A stretch of 48,712 nt of DNA from positions 1-48,712 of the forward strand of contig CAJWEW010000009.1 in NCBI GenBank assembly GCA_913030915.1, given 5' to 3'. Of the stretch, positions 43,423-48,712 are shown one piece after another. Source of the stretch: an uncultured Rhodobiaceae bacterium (GTDB lineage Bacteria; Pseudomonadota; Alphaproteobacteria; Rhizobiales; TMED25). The stretch's first letter is position 1, and every line of letters begins with the position of its first letter. Under the pieces are notes generated by a model. That model saw only the letters and a program-made list of their open reading frames with translations, was not told the origin of the DNA and made no database searches. A program made the position numbers and the translations under genes.

Positions 43423-43752
43423 ATGGATGATATTGAAAACATTGATCAAAATATAAAATCCACAAGGGTTCTCAAGATTGCCATATTCATTATGACATTA
43501 TTACTCATTATTGGTTTTTGTGTTGTTTTTATAACCATTGGCCATCGATTATCAAATGACACATTAAACAATGAGGAGGTTGCACCATTAAATAATAAGA
43601 TTGCTATCGAATCAAGTCAAGATATCATATCTGTTACGAGTGACGGTAAAAGTCTAATAATAACAACGACTGATGTAACTGGTAGCTATATTATTTATAA
43701 TATTGATAAAAAAACAAATAAAATTATCTCAACAATAAAATTTGATAAATAA
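43423..43752 (+). CDS. DUF6476-like single-TM protein
   Basis: Short protein with one N-terminal TM divergent from the rluD homolog, resembling the alphaproteobacterial DUF6476 family in layout. Confidence 0.5.
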   Translation: MDDIENIDQNIKSTRVLKIAIFIMTLLLIIGFCVVFITIGHRLSNDTLNNEEVAPLNNKIAIESSQDIISVTSDGKSLIITTTDVTGSYIIYNIDKKTNKIISTIKFDK

Positions 43753-43753
43753 T

Positions 43754-44503
43754 CTAGATTAAACCTAGACCCCTCGCAATTAACAATAGTGAAGAAAAAG
43801 AGCATATTGATAAAATATATGTCTTCAAAATTTTGCTTGCATAAGTTAGTAAAAATTTTGATGTGTAAGATGCAAAAAAGAGGGGTGGTAGCATTAAAAA
43901 ACCATAAATAATATGATAATCTTCTATCACACCTGCCGAGATCAGTACTATGAAAGAAACTAAACTTCCTATTGTAAAAAATAAATTATTATTTGCCCTA
44001 ACAATTGATGGATTTTCGTTTTGGTATATTATCCCCATTGGCGCACCCCCAACACCGACTATCGTACCAAGAATTCCGGAAGCTGTTCCTGCAAAGAAGT
44101 GATTATATGAGTTTTGAGCAATTCTTTTTACTGTCAGGGCACTGATTAAAATTGATATTAGTAATACTATCCCAACAATTATTTCAATTTTTCCAGATGC
44201 CACAACATATGCTGCTATCCATCCAGCTAAAATGGAGCCAAATATTCGTCCACTAATTGATGGCCTAAACGTTTCCCAGTGTATATCCTTAAAATATCTA
44301 ATGCCTGGAAAGAGTGCGGCAAAAAAACCTAGAAAAACAATTGTAGCAGGAATTAGAGATGGATCAAGTAAAGCCAGAAAGGGCGCCGCAATCATCCCCC
44401 ATCCCATACCAAAAAGACTTTGCGCGCTTGATGCAATATATACAATAACAAAGGCTATTAAAACCTCTGAAAAGGCTACTTGTGAAAGAAACGCATCTAT
44501 CAT
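43754..44503 (-). CDS. TauE/SafE-family membrane transporter
   Basis: SLFGMGWGMIAAPFLALLDPSLIPATIVFLGF; GTASGILGTIVGVGGAPMGIIYQ. Confidence 0.85.
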   Translation of the reverse strand: MIDAFLSQVAFSEVLIAFVIVYIASSAQSLFGMGWGMIAAPFLALLDPSLIPATIVFLGFFAALFPGIRYFKDIHWETFRPSISGRIFGSILAGWIAAYVVASGKIEIIVGIVLLISILISALTVKRIAQNSYNHFFAGTASGILGTIVGVGGAPMGIIYQNENPSIVRANNNLFFTIGSLVSFIVLISAGVIEDYHIIYGFLMLPPLFFASYTSKFLLTYASKILKTYILSICSFSSLLLIARGLGLI

Positions 44504-44518
44504 TTGTTTGAAATGTGT

Positions 44519-45118
44519 CTAAAAAGGAAGCCACTTTGGATTTTCAGAGAATTTGATGTATCCAACATTTGCGCCCATTCTGAGACCCGCTCCTGTTTTA
44601 ATAGTTGCAATCGTGACGCCACCCCTATTATAGACACTGCCTCCAAGACCACCAACTACATAAGCTGTTCCATTTGTTCCAACGAACCTCCTATGTACAT
44701 CACCTATGTTATCCATGTTATAGATAAGAAACATAACACGAGACCCATCGCCACCGTAATCCATTCCTATGCTTGGCCCCTGCCAATATATTTTCTCTTC
44801 CCCAAAACTCTTTGTGGTTATAGTGCCCTCACCATATGTGAGACCAGCTATAATAGCCCCACTTGCTTCTTCGCCAATTATATAACCGTCCGGTCTACCG
44901 AAGGCAGAAAATAATGTTTCAACTGCTGTGCCAAGCCCCTCTGTCGCCGTACCGAAAAAATCATGTCCCGCCAGAACCAGTTCACCGACTTTGAAACCTT
45001 CAGTATTATCTGTTGAATTTGGCTCATCATACCATTCGGCATTTGTATTATTTGAGGCGAATGTAACAAAAATAATACCAAACAGTAACACTAATATATT
45101 TTTTCTAATATTTCTCAT
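44519..45118 (-). CDS. eipA: DUF1134 / EipA-family periplasmic protein
   Basis: Signal peptide; GYIIGEEASGAIIAGLTYGEG; GMDYGGDGSRVMFLIYN; GGLGGSVYNRGGVTIATIKTGAGLRMGANVGYIKFS. Confidence 0.85.
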   Translation of the reverse strand: MRNIRKNILVLLFGIIFVTFASNNTNAEWYDEPNSTDNTEGFKVGELVLAGHDFFGTATEGLGTAVETLFSAFGRPDGYIIGEEASGAIIAGLTYGEGTITTKSFGEEKIYWQGPSIGMDYGGDGSRVMFLIYNMDNIGDVHRRFVGTNGTAYVVGGLGGSVYNRGGVTIATIKTGAGLRMGANVGYIKFSENPKWLPF

Positions 45119-45192
45119 CTAATCACCTATGAATTTAGATCTCGTAATATTTTACAATAATCCGCGATAAGTAAAAGAAAAAAATTACAAAA

Positions 45193-46011
45193 TTATTTCA
45201 ATAAGTATTCTTTTTGACTTAAATTTGCTAAAGAAACAAATCCATCACTATTTAAGAAATTAGGCTTGTTATATTCAAATTCGTTAAAATTTATATCAAA
45301 GAATGCCCCACCAGCACCTTCTAAAATTACCTGACCTGCCGCCGTATCCCATTCATAACATGGCTCAAGCCTAATATATAGGTCCGCTAAACCTTCTGCC
45401 AACAAACCAAATTTAAGAGCTGAACCACAGCGCCTAATTTGATTAATTCCGTATTGGTCCATAACACCCTGCATTTCTCTGGATGGAATTGATCTACTGT
45501 GTAGCATGACTTTGGTTTTTGTATGTTGCCTTGTTCTTATTTCAATGGCATCATCTTTGTTTGATATTTTGTAGGATTTTAAATTATTGTAAGCAAAATA
45601 TATATCATTACGTGCTGGTGCGTTTATGATACCAAGAACAGGTTTATTTTTCTCAACTAATGCAATATTAATTGTAAATTCACCATTTTTTTTTATGAAC
45701 TCACGTGTTCCATCGATTGGATCAATCAAAAAAAAACAATCTGAATTGATTTTACTTTCCTCATCAAAGTATTTTTCTTCAGAAATTACATCTACACCGG
45801 GTTCAATTTTTGAAATTTCGTGCAAAATTATCTCTTCAGAAATCCTATCTGCCAAAGTTACAGGGGATTTATCCTTTTTATAGTTTATTTCAAAATTAGT
45901 CTCATAAATCTTCATAATTTCCAGTGCGGATTTTTGTGATATATTTATGAGCTCGATGGCCAGTTTTTTATGTGAGCTTTGATTATTATTTTTCATAACG
46001 TTGGGTAACAT
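45193..46011 (-). CDS. cysQ: 3'(2'),5'-bisphosphate nucleotidase (CysQ); start may be 45996
   Basis: Intact IMPase-superfamily motifs ISEEKYFDE, FLIDPIDGTREFI, EWDTAAGQVILEGAGG. Confidence 0.92.
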   Translation of the reverse strand: MLPNVMKNNNQSSHKKLAIELINISQKSALEIMKIYETNFEINYKKDKSPVTLADRISEEIILHEISKIEPGVDVISEEKYFDEESKINSDCFFLIDPIDGTREFIKKNGEFTINIALVEKNKPVLGIINAPARNDIYFAYNNLKSYKISNKDDAIEIRTRQHTKTKVMLHSRSIPSREMQGVMDQYGINQIRRCGSALKFGLLAEGLADLYIRLEPCYEWDTAAGQVILEGAGGAFFDINFNEFEYNKPNFLNSDGFVSLANLSQKEYLLK

Positions 46012-46098
46012 TTAATTTTTATACTAATATTGAAATAGACTATGTATAATTTCAATATTAAACAATTGTGTATATCTGAATATAGATTCAATTTAAAA

Positions 46099-46728
46099 AT
46101 GTCAAATTTAGACTTATTTTCTCGGCTTAGTAGAAAGATCTTCCATGACCTTATAAATCCTGCATCGGCAGCTTTAAATGGAATGGAATTGCTCAAATAC
46201 AATTTAGCCAACACGGATGCTCAAGTGCTAAAAGATGAGACCTTTCAACTTCTTGACATGAGTATTAAGAAAATAACAGCTCAAATTACCTTTTTTCGTT
46301 TTTGTTATTCTGATCCTATAAATGAAAAAGATGAGAATCTATCAATTAACTTCATTAACAATATAATTCACGATTATATTGGTTTTACAAGGCTCAAAAT
46401 TATCAATCAATTCGATCATGAAAATATGCACAAGAAGCATGCATTATTGCTTGCTAATACTATAATAGTTCTTCAGAGTCTGTTTCCTCAGGGGGCCGAA
46501 ATAAATTATGAATTAATTGATAGAGATGCTCTCACAATACGGATTAAAAATCCGACTGGGAAGATAAATGCAGAGATATTGCAGGATTTTCATATTCGAG
46601 AGTCGGATGATATAAAAAATATTCAAGTTAGATATCTAAATGAATTAATAAACATTTACGAGATGAAGCAAGAATTGATTTCTCAGGACGACAAAAAGAT
46701 TTCAATTAATTTATGGAATGCAAATTAG
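46099..46728 (+). CDS. chpT: ChpT-family histidine phosphotransferase
   Basis: [28 protein letters not shown] (ChpT-type H-D motif); degenerate HATPase-like C-terminus; start set at ATG 46099. Confidence 0.85.
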   Translation: MSNLDLFSRLSRKIFHDLINPASAALNGMELLKYNLANTDAQVLKDETFQLLDMSIKKITAQITFFRFCYSDPINEKDENLSINFINNIIHDYIGFTRLKIINQFDHENMHKKHALLLANTIIVLQSLFPQGAEINYELIDRDALTIRIKNPTGKINAEILQDFHIRESDDIKNIQVRYLNELINIYEMKQELISQDDKKISINLWNAN

Positions 46729-47420
46729 GCTGACTCAAGTAGCTCAGTTGGATCACGCAAAACATAACCTCGGCCCCACACTGTCTCTATGTAGTTTTCA
46801 TCGTCGGATGCTTGCATAAGTTTTTTTCTGAGTTTACATATGAACACATCAATTATTTTTAATTCTGGTTCATCCATTCCCCCATAGAGGTGATTCAAAA
46901 ACATTTCTTTTGTTAGGGTGGTTCCTTTTCGAAGGGATAGAAGTTCAAGCATCTGATATTCTTTTCCTGTAAGGTGAACTCTTTTTCCGCTAACTTCAAC
47001 TGTCTTTGAGTCGAGGTTTACATCTAGTCGGCCAGTTGAAATTATTGATTGAGCATGACCTCGAGAGCGTCGAATAATTGCACTAATTCTTGCAACTAAC
47101 TCCTCTTTTTGGAATGGCTTTGTAAGGTAGTCGTCAGCACCAAAACCAAAGCCTTTAACTTTATTTTCCATAGCACTGTGTCCGGTTAAGATAAGAACAG
47201 GAGTCTCTATCTTATGCGTTCTTAAGTTTTTTAACACGTCATAGCCACTCATATCAGGAAGATCTATATCCAACAAGATTAAATCATAATCATATAACTT
47301 ACCAAGATCTATGCCTTCTTCCCCAAGATCAGTTACATCAACTTTAAAGCTTTCTGATTTAAGCATTAGTTCAATACTATGTGATGTAGTTTGATCATCC
47401 TCTATTAGAAGTATTCTCAT
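46725..47420 (-). CDS. ctrA: Cell-cycle response regulator CtrA
   Basis: [47 protein letters not shown]-terminal winged helix; GRGYVLRDP. Confidence 0.95.
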   Translation of the reverse strand: MRILLIEDDQTTSHSIELMLKSESFKVDVTDLGEEGIDLGKLYDYDLILLDIDLPDMSGYDVLKNLRTHKIETPVLILTGHSAMENKVKGFGFGADDYLTKPFQKEELVARISAIIRRSRGHAQSIISTGRLDVNLDSKTVEVSGKRVHLTGKEYQMLELLSLRKGTTLTKEMFLNHLYGGMDEPELKIIDVFICKLRKKLMQASDDENYIETVWGRGYVLRDPTELLESA

Positions 47421-47434
47421 TTCAATCTCACTAG

Positions 47435-47450
47435 TTTATTTGCAAATAAA
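47435..47450. promoter_or_regulatory. Perfect 16-bp palindrome upstream of ctrA
   Basis: TTTATTTGCAAATAAA is its own reverse complement; lies 14 nt upstream of the ctrA start codon. Confidence 0.6.
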
Positions 47451-47638
47451 AAACGAATCACTTTAGTAATTCATACTATAAGGTTATCTTTTATAGGAAT
47501 GCTATCAAGAATTTTGTGCAATTTTTCCTTAAAACACTCAGATATAAACAAAAAAATTATATATATTCACTCTTAAGTGGTTGAAAAAACTAGAAATTAG
47601 AACTCATTTTAATAGTTATTGTCATTATCAATAATAAA

Positions 47639-47660
47639 TACTATATACATAAATATAGTA
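47639..47660. promoter_or_regulatory. Inverted repeat upstream of yajQ
   Basis: TACTATAT-ACATAA-ATATAGTA, perfect 8-bp arms, 16 nt before the yajQ ATG. Confidence 0.5.
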
Positions 47661-47676
47661 AATACTGAGTGTGAAA

Positions 47677-48162
47677 ATGCCAACCTTTGATATAGTCTCT
47701 AAATTTGATCCTTCTGAAGTTGATAACGCAATACAAAATCTAAAGCGTGAGATCAGCCAACGCTACGATTTCAAGAATTCAAATTCACAAATTGATTTTG
47801 AGAAAGATCTGATAACCATAATAACTGACGATGATTATAAGCTTACCCAATTACAGGAGATACTGAAAGTTCAAATTACAAAAAGAGGGATTGATGCAAA
47901 AGCATTAGACATGGGAAAAGTTGAGATCTCTGCGGGTCAGTCTGTTCGGCAATCTATAACAATGATGCAGGGAATAAATAGAGATATTTCAAAAGACATA
48001 ATTAAAATTATTAAAGACTCAAAAATTAAAGTCCAGGTCTCAATACAAGGCGATGAATTGAGGGTAAGTGGAAAAAAGAGAGATGATCTTCAACAAACAA
48101 TAGCCTTGCTAAAAACACAGAACTTTGATTTGCCCCTGCAATTTATTAATTTCCGTGATTAA
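47677..48162 (+). CDS. YajQ family nucleotide-binding protein
   Basis: MPTFDIVSKFDPSEVDNAIQNLKREISQRYDFKNS; ATG at 47677 preferred over GTG at 47671. Confidence 0.95.
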   Translation: MPTFDIVSKFDPSEVDNAIQNLKREISQRYDFKNSNSQIDFEKDLITIITDDDYKLTQLQEILKVQITKRGIDAKALDMGKVEISAGQSVRQSITMMQGINRDISKDIIKIIKDSKIKVQVSIQGDELRVSGKKRDDLQQTIALLKTQNFDLPLQFINFRD

Positions 48163-48183
48163 TCAAATAGAAATGGTAACACC

Positions 48184-48712
48184 TTGGATAATAAAGATAT
48201 AAAATTATTTAATATTAAAAAAACAAAGAGAGTTGTTGTAGCAATGTCAGGTGGTGTTGACTCCTCAGTTGCCGCTGCAGTTTGTGCAAGACAAGGTTAT
48301 GATGTTGTTGGAGTAACTTTACAATTATACACTACTGATAACGTATCTCGAAAAAAAGGTTCGTGTTGTGCTGGGCAAGATATTTACGATGCAAAAAAAG
48401 TAGCAGAAAAAGTTGGCATCAAACACTATGTCCTCGATTATGAGGAACAATTTAAGTCTGAGGTAATAAATGATTTTGCTGAGTCCTATGCGAATGGGCA
48501 AACCCCGATACCTTGTGTTCGTTGCAATGAAAAAATTAAATTTGGCGATTTATATGAAACAGCAAGGCAATTAGGAGCCTCAAGTTTAATTACTGGGCAC
48601 TATGTATCCAATAAATTAATTAATGGCGAAAGAGGTTTATTTAGAGCAAGAGATGTTAGTAAAGATCAAAGTTATTTCATGTTCACATTAAAAAAGCAGC
48701 AGCTTGAATACA
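48184..48712 (+). CDS. mnmA: tRNA 2-thiouridylase MnmA, 3'-truncated by the window edge (TTG start proposed)
   Basis: Hand-translated, missing from the track: [33 protein letters not shown]...[37 protein letters not shown]...[17 protein letters not shown]...SLITGHY. Confidence 0.93.
   Translation, partial: MDNKDIKLFNIKKTKRVVVAMSGGVDSSVAAAVCARQGYDVVGVTLQLYTTDNVSRKKGSCCAGQDIYDAKKVAEKVGIKHYVLDYEEQFKSEVINDFAESYANGQTPIPCVRCNEKIKFGDLYETARQLGASSLITGHYVSNKLINGERGLFRARDVSKDQSYFMFTLKKQQLEY

Noticed and set aside
46085-46089. GATTC (GANTC) just upstream of chpT as cell-cycle methylation control
   Set aside because: GANTC is expected roughly once per few hundred bp at this composition, so a single site is not evidence.

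Overview
AT-rich chromosomal window from an alphaproteobacterium. The assignment rests on the alpha-specific genes ctrA, chpT, trcR/DUF1013 and DUF1134/EipA, and on the DUF4164-zapA-6S RNA-5-FCL order. It is almost entirely a housekeeping/core region with compact gene packing. Main blocks, in order: ABC1 kinase (partial), an unlisted 36-aa aa3 oxidase subunit IV-like ORF, pntAA-AB-B, TPR lipoprotein, rpsU, purEK, TauE, trcR, quinone oxidoreductase, rpmE, an OmpA/MotB-like plus TolQ/ExbB-like pair, a degenerate SuhB-like protein, efp, Sel1 protein, fba-pgk-gap-tkt, DUF4164-zapA-6S RNA-5-FCL, ymdB-like, yebC, ruvCAB, tolQRAB-pal, tilS, ftsH, glmM, EamA, serC-serA-purA, a small AT-hook-like ORFan, cytochrome b561, MFS, rpoH, rluD, DUF6476-like, TauE, eipA, cysQ, chpT, ctrA, yajQ and mnmA (partial). 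I found no mobile elements, prophage, CRISPR array or defence island. The best second-look items are: the SuhB-family protein that has lost its metal-ligand motifs, the orphan stator-like pair next to it, the AT-hook-like ORFan with phased AGTAT repeats upstream, the serC leader with a sequestered Shine-Dalgarno, the unannotated 6S RNA, palindromes upstream of ctrA and yajQ, and convergent genes sharing stop codons, including chpT/ctrA.
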